Both the position numbers and the translations under genes were made by a program. From positions 9,720 to 73,719 of the forward strand of contig DAXETV010000015.1 in NCBI GenBank assembly GCA_051155775.1: a stretch of DNA of 64,000 nucleotides. Direction: 5' to 3'. Shown piece by piece: positions 17,587 to 25,596 of this stretch (position 1 is the stretch's first letter; each line of letters opens with the position of its first letter). The notes under the pieces were generated by a model, which worked only from the letters and a program-made list of their open reading frames with translations, made no database searches and was not told the DNA's origin. The stretch is from CAYSCZ01 sp051155775. GTDB taxonomy: Bacteria > Bacteroidota > Bacteroidia > Cytophagales > Cyclobacteriaceae.

Positions 17587-18195
17587 ATGTTGAGGAACAA
17601 ACAAAAAAAAATGTCAAAATATGACAAAGTTTACTGGGACAATCGATATGAAGAAGGAACTACAGGGTGGGGCATTGGTTATGTTTCCACTCCCATAAAA
17701 GAATATGTTGATCAACTGAAGGATAAAGAAATAAAGGTTTTGATACCGGGTGCAGGAAACGCCTATGAGGCCGCTTACATGTATCAGAATGGTTTTAAAA
17801 ATGTATTCGTACTAGATATTTCTTCATTGGCTATTAAAAATTTCAAAAGGAGACAGCCTCGTTTTCCTTCCGATCAATTAATAGAAGGCGACTTTTTTCA
17901 ACACTCAGGAAAATATGACCTGATAATCGAACAAACATTTTTTTGCGCCATAGACAGACAGCTCAGACCACAATATGTAGAGAAAACTTATGAGTTATTA
18001 AATCCCGGAGGAAGGTTGGTTGGACTTTTGTGGGCCAAAGAAATGGGATCGGATGCGCCACCCTTCGGAGGAAGTAAGGAAGAATATGTCAATTTATTTA
18101 AAAAGCATTTCAATCTTATAGTCCTGGATGTTGCTTACAATTCCATAAAGCCCAGACTGTATACAGAACTGTTTTTAAATTTCATGAAGCAGTAA
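17587..18195 (+). CDS. SAM-dependent methyltransferase, thiopurine methyltransferase (TPMT) family
   Basis: The 202-residue protein matches bacterial TPMT-like enzymes: YWDNRYEEGTTGWGIG near the N-terminus, a SAM site at VLIPGAGNAYEAAYM, an acidic ribose ligand at VFVLDIS, and the EQTFFCAIDRQLRPQYVEK segment typical of the family. A second possible start at 17611 (MSKYDKVYW) removes eight lysine-rich residues and fits the family N-terminus better. Bacterial members are known to methylate thiols, selenium, tellurium or toxic thiopurines. It follows the ABC permease by 28 bases (52 with the alternative start), so it may belong to the same operon, suggesting a detoxification or export theme that is inferred. 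Confidence 0.85.
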   Translation: MLRNKQKKMSKYDKVYWDNRYEEGTTGWGIGYVSTPIKEYVDQLKDKEIKVLIPGAGNAYEAAYMYQNGFKNVFVLDISSLAIKNFKRRQPRFPSDQLIEGDFFQHSGKYDLIIEQTFFCAIDRQLRPQYVEKTYELLNPGGRLVGLLWAKEMGSDAPPFGGSKEEYVNLFKKHFNLIVLDVAYNSIKPRLYTELFLNFMKQ

Positions 18196-18272
18196 TAGCA
18201 ATTGACATATAGTTTTAATTTAACTACAATAATAATTTACAAGGGGCTATTACTTTGACGGGCTATACAGAT

Positions 18273-18289
18273 AAGTATTTGTAATACTT
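18273..18289. promoter_or_regulatory. 17-bp palindrome in the promoter of the CBM-subtilase gene
   Basis: AAGTATT-TGT-AATACTT is a perfect 7-3-7 inverted repeat ending 35 bases before the ATG at 18325. A TTTG at 18254-18257 lies about one -33/-7 spacing upstream of the TATTTG inside the palindrome, so a repressor bound here could cover the -7 box. This is a candidate operator only. Confidence 0.4.
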
Positions 18290-18324
18290 TTAATAGATTA
18301 TAATAATAAAATATTTTACTCCTT

Positions 18325-19950
18325 ATGGGTTCATCTAAGGCGAGTTGTTCAGTTTGTAATAATGAGGTAGACCATCTTATTCAGAATTTTGAATCCCATG
18401 AAGGTTCCATGGTTGCGCAACAACTCCAGTTGCTAAAAAAGCAATGGAATAAAAATTTTGGAATATGCAGTTTTTGCCTTGATGAATTGCATCATAGAGT
18501 TATCAGGCAATTATCAAAGGAAGAAAATGATATCCTTACACCTTTACCAGTTACGGCAAGACTAAATTCTAATACAAAATATACAGGGAAAGGGGTTACA
18601 ATTTGCATGATAGATAGTGGGTTCTATCTTCATCCGGACATAGAAGACAGGGTCCTGAAAATTCATGACATCACCAATCCTGACCGGCCATCCTTATATT
18701 ATGAACAACCGCACAATGACAGCTGGCATGGCACAATGACCTCGGTGGTAGCGGCGGGGGATGGCAGTAAATCGAATGGCCTGTATCACGGTATAGCCTA
18801 CAATGCTAAGCTGGTACTAATTAAGGTAATGAATGGCCGTGGTATTTCTTCTGAAAGTATTACAAAAGCACTAAACTGGGCCATCGAACATAAGGATCAA
18901 TATGGCATTAATGTGATCAACTTGTCTGTCACCGATGACTGGCCTGTATCCTACAAAGAGAGTCAGGTGGATCGTGCGGTACAAAGAGCTATTGAGATTG
19001 GAATATCGGTGGTGGCCGCTGTAGGAAATGATGCCTCTGCGCCAATAAAGCCTCCGGCAAATTCACCATGGGTTATTTCGGTTGGTGGCGTGGATGATTA
19101 CAATACGTTAGGTTATCACGATTCAATCATCTATCACTCAACATATGGCCGTACAGTTGATAGATTCAACAAACCGGAAATAATCTCCCCCAGCATTTGG
19201 ATACCTATTCCAATTTTGCCACACACGGCCCTGCACAGAAAGGCAAAGGCACTCTTTCAGATTTATGAAGCACCTGAAGATAAATTCTGGGAAAATTTGA
19301 TGTTGTTGTCAAGTGATGCCGGTATTGTAGATCATGTAAATGAAAAGTGGACTATTCCCCAGATAAAGTCATTGGTAAGAGAAAAGATCCATCAGGAAAA
19401 GTTTGTGAACCAGGACTACATGCATGGTGATGGGACCTCATTTTCGGCCCCAATTGTAAGCTCGGTGATTGCCCAGATGATTGAAGCCAACAACAGCCTG
19501 CTACCTCATGAAATTCGGGACATTATTTTGAACAATGCCACTTTTCTCCAGCATATTCCCGCGGAGATACAAGGATTTGGGTTGATCAATCCATACCTGT
19601 CCATAAAACACGCAATGGTTGAAAAACATGGTTTCCCGGATAGGATTACCTCTCCTGAGGTAAGCATAGTCGAAGATCAGGTGATGTTTTATTATCACAA
19701 TGATTTGGCAAAAAAAGTTGAAGTAGTGGGAAGCTTTAATCAGTGGAAAGAAAAAATACCAATGAAAATCAATGCGTTTGGTTTGTGGCAGGCAGCCATA
19801 CCGATTCCTCCCAAGGGCAAATACTATTACAAATACTTAGTCGATGAGAAAAAATGGATTGTGGATCCAGGAAATCTTTACAGCGAATTAAATGGTGTAA
19901 ATGGGTTTAATAGCATATTGAAAGTGAAAGACATCAGAAAAGCAGGTTAA
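18325..19950 (+). CDS. Cytosolic subtilase with Cys-pair N-terminus and AMPK-type glycogen-binding C-terminus
   Basis: The 541-residue protein has no signal peptide. The N-terminus has two cysteine pairs, Cys8/Cys11 (CSVC) and Cys48/Cys51 (CSFC), the spacing of a zinc ribbon. An S8 protease domain follows with catalytic Asp97 (MIDSGF), His135 (WHGTMTS), oxyanion Asn235 (AVGN) and Ser372 (GTSFSAP). An insert of about 60 residues (roughly 300-365) separates the usual KPEIISP segment from the Ser motif. The C-terminus (about 463-535) reads VEVVGSFNQW, then GLWQA, then YYKYLVDEKKWIVDP. This is the pattern of the isoamylase-like early set/AMPK beta carbohydrate-binding module, with Trp474, Trp488 and Trp511 as likely sugar contacts. 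The protein therefore looks like an intracellular protease addressed to glycogen or another alpha-glucan. The catalytic triad is complete. Confidence 0.85.
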   Translation: MGSSKASCSVCNNEVDHLIQNFESHEGSMVAQQLQLLKKQWNKNFGICSFCLDELHHRVIRQLSKEENDILTPLPVTARLNSNTKYTGKGVTICMIDSGFYLHPDIEDRVLKIHDITNPDRPSLYYEQPHNDSWHGTMTSVVAAGDGSKSNGLYHGIAYNAKLVLIKVMNGRGISSESITKALNWAIEHKDQYGINVINLSVTDDWPVSYKESQVDRAVQRAIEIGISVVAAVGNDASAPIKPPANSPWVISVGGVDDYNTLGYHDSIIYHSTYGRTVDRFNKPEIISPSIWIPIPILPHTALHRKAKALFQIYEAPEDKFWENLMLLSSDAGIVDHVNEKWTIPQIKSLVREKIHQEKFVNQDYMHGDGTSFSAPIVSSVIAQMIEANNSLLPHEIRDIILNNATFLQHIPAEIQGFGLINPYLSIKHAMVEKHGFPDRITSPEVSIVEDQVMFYYHNDLAKKVEVVGSFNQWKEKIPMKINAFGLWQAAIPIPPKGKYYYKYLVDEKKWIVDPGNLYSELNGVNGFNSILKVKDIRKAG

Positions 19951-20072
19951 ATAATCTATCTATTGATCATCTTAATCTTTATCAATTATCTATACATTTA
20001 ACCAATTTGGCAAATCCTAGGTTGGTTTGTTATGTTAATGGTATCAATTAAAATCATTTCAATGGCAACATC

Positions 20073-20522
20073 CTATACCAATCGGTTGATGATGAGTTTT
20101 AGTTTTCCCCAAAATCCTGAGCCTACCATCTCATCAGCAAATTCTATGATGTTTCTAACGGTTTGATATAGATCTTCTTCCCCCTTCCAGTATTTCTTAA
20201 TTAATTCGTCATCAATACTATTTAGTAAGCTATTTAATACATACGCGGTCAACGCGATATCGTCCAAAAACCCCAAAGGGCCCATGATGGCTTCTGGCAT
20301 AACATCGATCGGTGAAATAAAATAAGCCAATACGCCAATGATTTTCATTTTCTCTCTCGCCGGGACAATAGCGTCAAAGCTTAGCTTGGCCAACAAGTAA
20401 AAAAAGTCGGGCACCATTAAGATATAGTCTGCCCAACGGTTGTTTTGGCCCTCTTCGCTGGATAAAAAGTTTTTTATTTTATCTCTTAGGCGGTCATAGT
20501 ATTCTTTGTGTTCTTCTTCCAT
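20073..20522 (-). CDS. DUF1232 (YkvA-type) membrane-associated protein
   Basis: The 149-residue protein contains the DUF1232 hallmark AYFISPIDVMPEAIMGPLG followed by FLDDIAL (about residues 86-111), a short re-entrant or membrane-associated hydrophobic segment. The rest is helical and charged. Function is unknown for the family. It lies 32 bases downstream of the serine hydrolase gene and is probably co-transcribed with it. It converges with the CBM-subtilase gene across 122 bases that hold only a weak AACCAA/TTGGTT hairpin (20000-20027). Confidence 0.8.
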   Translation of the reverse strand: MEEEHKEYYDRLRDKIKNFLSSEEGQNNRWADYILMVPDFFYLLAKLSFDAIVPAREKMKIIGVLAYFISPIDVMPEAIMGPLGFLDDIALTAYVLNSLLNSIDDELIKKYWKGEEDLYQTVRNIIEFADEMVGSGFWGKLKLIINRLV

Positions 20523-20554
20523 ATTTATTTTGAGTTTTATAGTATCATTAAGAA

Positions 20555-21715
20555 TTAAAAGGCCTGGTTTATAATATCCATCAATTCTCCCAACCTGGAT
20601 GGTTCTAACCAGCGAGTAACGACTACCATATCATTTTCCTGATCAATTACGATGTAGTTTCCTCCAAAGCCTGCGGCATAATATATTTCCTCTGAGAGGC
20701 CCTTATCCCACTTTCTTTCACCCTTATTAAGCCACCACATATACCCATAACTTTTGTTGGCGTCTGAAGATTTTCGTGCCATATTGATCCAGTCTTCAGA
20801 TATCAATTGCTGACCACCCCATTTTCCATTATTTAAAAACAACAACCCAAACCGTGCTTGATCCAATGTGTTGATAAATACACCCCCACCTGAGTGGCCA
20901 CCTCCACTTACTGACTGGACTCTGCTACCATCAATTTCAACCCAACTATTTTCATAACCATACCAGCGCCAGGTGGTAGAAGCCCCGATAGGATCCATAA
21001 TGTATGCTTTCAAAACCACAGGTAATGGCTTTCGCCAAACTTGCAGTAATGAATAGGCAAGTACATTTACCCTTACGTCATTGTATTCAAAATTACTGCC
21101 CGGAGTTTTCAACGGCCTGTACCGCCATTCATCTACATTACCTTTTCTTGGTGGACGATCAGCCCAGTCTTTCATACCAAACAATATTCCTGACCAGTCA
21201 GAGGACTGTGTAAGTAGGTGGTGCCAGGTTATTTGACTATTATGCTCACCATCAAATGTTCCATCCCACACATAGTCTCCTACCTTGTCATGAGTATTAG
21301 CAATATATCCATTATCAAAGGCCACACCTGCAACCGTAGACAAATAACTTTTGGTGACGCTAAAAGTCATGTCGACCCTGGATATATCTCCCCATTCGGC
21401 AATTATATACCCGTTTTTAAGAATTATTCCCGCGGGAGCTCCTCTTCTTTTTGTAGGGCCGGCCAGGTAATGATAGGGCTCTCTTGAAAAACCCTTCAGG
21501 ATGGCTAACCTAATATCCTTTTCTCCACTATATTCATTATTTTCGGCAAAGTTGACTGCTTCTTTAATTTCATCCTCACTAATTTCAAAGTCATCGGGTC
21601 GCTTTCGCGTCCACTCATTTTTATCAGGAAAATAGTATGTTTGACAAATAACCGGGAGGACAAGTAAAGAGAGCAGAAAGGCTAAAACAGATCTTTGATA
21701 AATAGCGAAAATCAT
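20555..21715 (-). CDS. Exported serine hydrolase of the class C beta-lactamase family
   Basis: The 386-residue product has an N-terminal hydrophobic export segment (about 8-25). The SxxK motif is Ser119-Val-Thr-Lys122 in MTFSVTKSYLS. The second motif is YND in FEYNDVRVN, and a late GFGGN segment stands in the place of the KTG/HxG box. The family includes esterases, D-aminopeptidases and penicillin-binding-like enzymes; true beta-lactamase activity is not implied. The mature protein is probably periplasmic. It is the first gene of a likely two-gene unit with the DUF1232 gene. Confidence 0.85.
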   Translation of the reverse strand: MIFAIYQRSVLAFLLSLLVLPVICQTYYFPDKNEWTRKRPDDFEISEDEIKEAVNFAENNEYSGEKDIRLAILKGFSREPYHYLAGPTKRRGAPAGIILKNGYIIAEWGDISRVDMTFSVTKSYLSTVAGVAFDNGYIANTHDKVGDYVWDGTFDGEHNSQITWHHLLTQSSDWSGILFGMKDWADRPPRKGNVDEWRYRPLKTPGSNFEYNDVRVNVLAYSLLQVWRKPLPVVLKAYIMDPIGASTTWRWYGYENSWVEIDGSRVQSVSGGGHSGGGVFINTLDQARFGLLFLNNGKWGGQQLISEDWINMARKSSDANKSYGYMWWLNKGERKWDKGLSEEIYYAAGFGGNYIVIDQENDMVVVTRWLEPSRLGELMDIINQAF

Positions 21716-21872
21716 TTTTATAAAATTGATTTGTATTCTTAGGTAATTTATGATTTCATTTATTTTTTGATAATCAATTGACCATCTAGTTTATTAATTT
21801 TCTTAAAATGATATAAGGATAATACCAGAAAATATATTTATCCCAGATAATTGAACTAAAATTTTATGTAAC

Positions 21873-22298
21873 GTGAATATAGAAGATCATTTTGTTTCCA
21901 AAATCATGACCAAACAAGTATTTTTTGTTAATCAAGATGACGCGCTTAAAAAAGCAAAAGCTGTCATGGTAAAAAATGGCATCAATCATTTACCAGTTAT
22001 AAATAGGGGGCATCTATCCGGAATAATCTCCAGGACAGATATTCAGCGGGTTGAGTACATTAGCGACTTTGCTAATGGTAAGGCGCCCAGCAAGTCATTC
22101 TTTGAAATATTTGATATAGAAGAAGTGATGACTAAAAGGGTGCGGGTAATCCAGTCTGATTCAAGAATTAGTGAAGCCGCTGAAATATTCAGTGAAAATA
22201 ATTTTCACGCAATTCCGGTCATGGAAGGCGATGTGTTGGTTGGGATAATATCTGTAAAAGATGTCATAAGGTTTTATTTAAATTACATCACAAAATAA
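21873..22298 (+). CDS. Tandem CBS-domain protein
   Basis: The 141-residue protein is little more than a Bateman module. CBS 1 spans about residues 6-65 (MTKQVFFVNQDDALKKAK ... GIISRTDI) and CBS 2 about 82-140 (MTKRVRVIQSDSRISEAA ... GIISVKDVIRF). Such pairs usually bind adenine nucleotides (AMP, ATP, SAM or c-di-AMP) and report energy state. The start is GTG at 21873; no upstream ATG keeps the frame. It leads a three-gene operon with the GltS-like gene eight bases later, so it probably regulates or senses for those enzymes. Confidence 0.85.
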   Translation: MNIEDHFVSKIMTKQVFFVNQDDALKKAKAVMVKNGINHLPVINRGHLSGIISRTDIQRVEYISDFANGKAPSKSFFEIFDIEEVMTKRVRVIQSDSRISEAAEIFSENNFHAIPVMEGDVLVGIISVKDVIRFYLNYITK

Positions 22299-22306
22299 TT
22301 AAGGAT

Positions 22307-23878
22307 ATGCGTAATGAGTTTATTATTGGTTCTTTACTGATACTGATCATAATCACAATCCTATCAATATTTTGGCTATCGGCACTCTGGTTACTAATAC
22401 CCGTGGTGCCATTGATATTTATCGGAATGCGGGACTTATTGCAAACTAAGCAAACGCTTAGACGGAACTATCCGATACTTGGGCAAGGAAGGTACATAAT
22501 GGAGGAACTGAGGCCCAAGATTTATCAATATTTCGTTGAGTCAGATGTGGATGGAAGGCCTATTAATAGAATGTTTCGTTCGATAGCCTATCAACGTGCA
22601 AAAAATGTACTGGATACTAATCCATTTGGAACAAAAATAGAAACATACCGGGAAGGTTACGAATGGATCAATCACAGCATATATGCACTTGACTCACATA
22701 AAATAGGTTTCAACCCTCGCATTAAAATTGGAGGTAAGTTATGTGGTAAGCCTTACCTGTCCAGTATCTTAAACATATCGGCCATGAGTTACGGAGCTTT
22801 GAGCGACCGGGCAGTTTTATCTCTAAATCATGGGGCTAAAATCGGAGGTTTTGCCCATAACACCGGGGAGGGAAGCATAAGTAAGTATCATCTTGAGCCT
22901 GGCGGGGATTTGATATGGCAGATTGGCACCGGATATTTCGGATGCAGGGATGAGTCAGGAAATTTCTCAGAAGCGCTATTTAAAGAAAAAGCCGCTATTG
23001 AAAATGTTAAAATGATTGAGATAAAGCTTTCTCAGGGCGCCAAGCCGGGTCATGGTGGGATATTACCAGCTATAAAGAATACCGGGGAAATAGCTAAAAT
23101 CCGGTTGGTAAAGCCCTTTACCGAAGTGGTCTCACCACCCTATCACACCGCTTTTTCCAATCCAACGGAAATGATGGAGTTCATTCAGAAATTAAGGGAC
23201 CTATCGTGTGGCAAACCAATAGGCTTAAAACTTTGTGTTGGGGATAAAAAAGAATTTATGATGTTGTGCCGTGCAATGGTAGATACCCGGTTGATGCCGG
23301 ATTATATTGCCGTGGATGGTGGTGAAGGGGGTACAGGGGCCGCTCCTTTGGAGTTTTCAAATTCCGTTGGGATGCCATTGAGGGATGGTCTTGCCTTTGT
23401 AAACGATGCTTTACGTGGCCATGGATTAAGAAGCGATATAAAAATTATAGCTTCAGGGAAAATATTTTCAGGCTTTCATATTTTCCGGGCTATGTCTTTG
23501 GGTGCTGATGCCTGTTACACTGCAAGAGGCATGATGTTGGCCCTGGGTTGTATACAAGCTTTGGAATGCAACAACAACAACTGCCCAACGGGTATCACAA
23601 CCCAGAAAAAACATCTGGTAGAAGGTTTAGTGGTTGAAAATAAGATGTATCGGGTGGCTAATTTTCACAAAGAAACCATAAAAAGCTTCGTAGAGCTCAT
23701 GGCCGCTGCCGGATTAGACGACCCTGCAAATATAGATCGTTCCCACGTTCACAAACGAATTTCTATGAGTGAGATAAGAACCTATGAAGAATTATATCCA
23801 CCAGTGAAAGTAGGTGAGTTTCTTGTAAAGGACCCTCCAGAACGTTACAAAAATATGGTGAAGGAAGCTTTTAAATAG
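22307..23878 (+). CDS. FMN-dependent glutamate synthase-like protein (GltB domain 2)
   Basis: The 523-residue protein begins with two hydrophobic segments (about 5-25 and 27-41), so it is membrane-tethered. It then carries the FMN-binding synthase domain of glutamate synthase: AMSYGALSDRA, then NTGEGSISKYH, GQGAKPGHGG-like SQGAKPGHGGILP and VDGGEGGTGAAP. The cysteine segment CNNNNCPTGITTQ near residue 415 corresponds to the Fe-S cysteine region, but only two cysteines cluster here. There is no glutaminase (class II amidotransferase) domain, so it may use free ammonia or act on another substrate. The next gene overlaps it by one base (TAGTG). Confidence 0.85.
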   Translation: MRNEFIIGSLLILIIITILSIFWLSALWLLIPVVPLIFIGMRDLLQTKQTLRRNYPILGQGRYIMEELRPKIYQYFVESDVDGRPINRMFRSIAYQRAKNVLDTNPFGTKIETYREGYEWINHSIYALDSHKIGFNPRIKIGGKLCGKPYLSSILNISAMSYGALSDRAVLSLNHGAKIGGFAHNTGEGSISKYHLEPGGDLIWQIGTGYFGCRDESGNFSEALFKEKAAIENVKMIEIKLSQGAKPGHGGILPAIKNTGEIAKIRLVKPFTEVVSPPYHTAFSNPTEMMEFIQKLRDLSCGKPIGLKLCVGDKKEFMMLCRAMVDTRLMPDYIAVDGGEGGTGAAPLEFSNSVGMPLRDGLAFVNDALRGHGLRSDIKIIASGKIFSGFHIFRAMSLGADACYTARGMMLALGCIQALECNNNNCPTGITTQKKHLVEGLVVENKMYRVANFHKETIKSFVELMAAAGLDDPANIDRSHVHKRISMSEIRTYEELYPPVKVGEFLVKDPPERYKNMVKEAFK

Positions 23879-25542
23879 TGAGATACCAATTCACCAAAGA
23901 ACGTGCCCGGGAATCCCGGGTTGCCATTGAAAGAATATATGTCACAATGCGCCACCTCTTTAACAGAGGCAGCTACAAGCCATATGGTATCTCAGGGAAT
24001 ACCTTGATCAGCAGCTTAATGAAACTGAGTCCGGAGATCTATGGTAAGATCAATGATAATGAGCAGATAGAGATTGATGGGCTTACCTACGTCATTGATC
24101 GGTTACCTAAAGGCATTGAAGAATGCAGGTTGATCAGGCTGATCACTAAAGAGGGATTTGAAGATGGGGGCTTTGAGATTATTACACCACCGAAGCGGAG
24201 AAGAAACTGCTACAGGATTGATAAAGACAGAATATATATCGAGATGACCCGTGGCAGAAGTGATATTTATGATATTCTTACCCACCTTACATTTTTTTAT
24301 ATAGAAGCCAACAAGATTAAGAATAATGCCTTGGACCAAAAAGGAAAAGTTTCGCCGGACTGGCTGCGATTAAAAGAAATTATTGAACTAGAGCAGAATA
24401 AGGAAGCATTTGATCATAAGCAAGCCTCCAGTTATTTGAGTAATATTATTGGTCTTACTTACAAAAAGACCCGGGATGCCGTGGAAGAAATTTCCACCAG
24501 AGAAAATTGTTATAGCTTATATCATCTGGTTTACTGGATGGGAAAGCTCGCTATTGAAGAGGAGAAAAAAGACCTGGACAGGGAGATAACTTTTTCATCA
24601 AGGCTGAGGGAAACTATTGGTCAACATATTTATGGAGAATCCTGGGCCAATAGCATTAAGGTACATTTGCAGAAAAGAGACTTGATTAACAAACCCATCC
24701 ATATAATTAGCGCCAATCTGCATAGTTTTATGAATGTGCTTTATGGTCATAGCATGTTTAATGGTGAGTATAAAAATTCTTATGATCTGGCTGCAAATGC
24801 ATATAATAACGGGCAGGTTTATAATGAAATCTTTTCTTACGCATGCGAAAATGGAATGGAAGTAATAACTGACCACTCCGGAACAAACTTAACAATTCAG
24901 GTGTTTGATCTCAGCAAAGTCGATTTTAAATCCATACCTGAATTATCCCATAAGCAGACTTCTGATGCGTTGTTATTAGTGATGGATTACGCTTTCGGTG
25001 AGCAGGCCTTTGAGTGTATGGATGAATTATTGAAACCGATAGAGACCGCTTATGAAAACATAAATCTGGATATTCAATCCATTTCTATCATGGGGAAAGC
25101 GGGTATTCTGGAAGGAGAGAAAGGAGATGTGATGATTCCAACGGCACACGTTTTTGAGGGAACTGCGGATAATTACCCCTTCGATAATGATTTTGACATA
25201 TCTGATTTCCAGGGGCAGGGATTACAGGTATTTAAAGGTTCAATGGTAACCGTTTTAGGCACGTCATTACAAAATCGTGATGTTTTACAACATTTTAAGA
25301 CCTCTACATGGAATGCTGTAGGTATTGAAATGGAAGGAGCACATTATCAAAAGGCTGTTCAATCCGCCTCTAAAATCAGAAGAAGTATCAATGAAGATGT
25401 TAAAGTCAGGTATGCATATTATGCTTCAGATAATCCGCTTGTTACAGGTAAAACGCTTTCCTCAGGAAGTCTTGGGCCTGAAGGAATAAAGCCAACTTAC
25501 CTGATAACCATTAATATCCTGAACAAAATCTTTAAAAATTAA
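23878..25542 (+). CDS. DUF6909-type protein with nucleoside-phosphorylase-like C-terminal half
   Basis: The 554-residue protein starts with GTG overlapping the upstream stop by one base. The N-terminal half (about 1-300) is helical and charged, beginning with an ERARESRVAIERIYVTMRHL helix and a positively charged FNRGSYKP turn. The C-terminal half (about 370-554) contains SISIMGKAGIL, IPTAHVFEGTAD, VTVLGTSLQNRDVL and VGIEMEGAHY. The last is the signature of the purine/uridine phosphorylase and nucleosidase fold, where the Glu contacts ribose. I believe the family is DUF6909, but the name is from memory. A role on purine nucleosides or nucleotides fits its CBS-domain and glutamate-synthase-like neighbours, as inference. 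Confidence 0.75.
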   Translation: MRYQFTKERARESRVAIERIYVTMRHLFNRGSYKPYGISGNTLISSLMKLSPEIYGKINDNEQIEIDGLTYVIDRLPKGIEECRLIRLITKEGFEDGGFEIITPPKRRRNCYRIDKDRIYIEMTRGRSDIYDILTHLTFFYIEANKIKNNALDQKGKVSPDWLRLKEIIELEQNKEAFDHKQASSYLSNIIGLTYKKTRDAVEEISTRENCYSLYHLVYWMGKLAIEEEKKDLDREITFSSRLRETIGQHIYGESWANSIKVHLQKRDLINKPIHIISANLHSFMNVLYGHSMFNGEYKNSYDLAANAYNNGQVYNEIFSYACENGMEVITDHSGTNLTIQVFDLSKVDFKSIPELSHKQTSDALLLVMDYAFGEQAFECMDELLKPIETAYENINLDIQSISIMGKAGILEGEKGDVMIPTAHVFEGTADNYPFDNDFDISDFQGQGLQVFKGSMVTVLGTSLQNRDVLQHFKTSTWNAVGIEMEGAHYQKAVQSASKIRRSINEDVKVRYAYYASDNPLVTGKTLSSGSLGPEGIKPTYLITINILNKIFKN

Positions 25543-25596
25543 GGATATATTTTTGTCTTTTATTCGTTATGCTATGGTTGACAATGTTTTTAATTT

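Noticed and set aside
20000..20027. AACCAA/TTGGTT hairpin between convergent genes
   Set aside because: Six paired bases around a 16-base loop with no clear T run is too weak for a confident terminator.
25548..25555. TATTTTTG before the lipoprotein gene at 25597 as a promoter
   Set aside because: No TTTG lies at a suitable distance upstream and the site is close to the preceding operon's stop; support is too thin.
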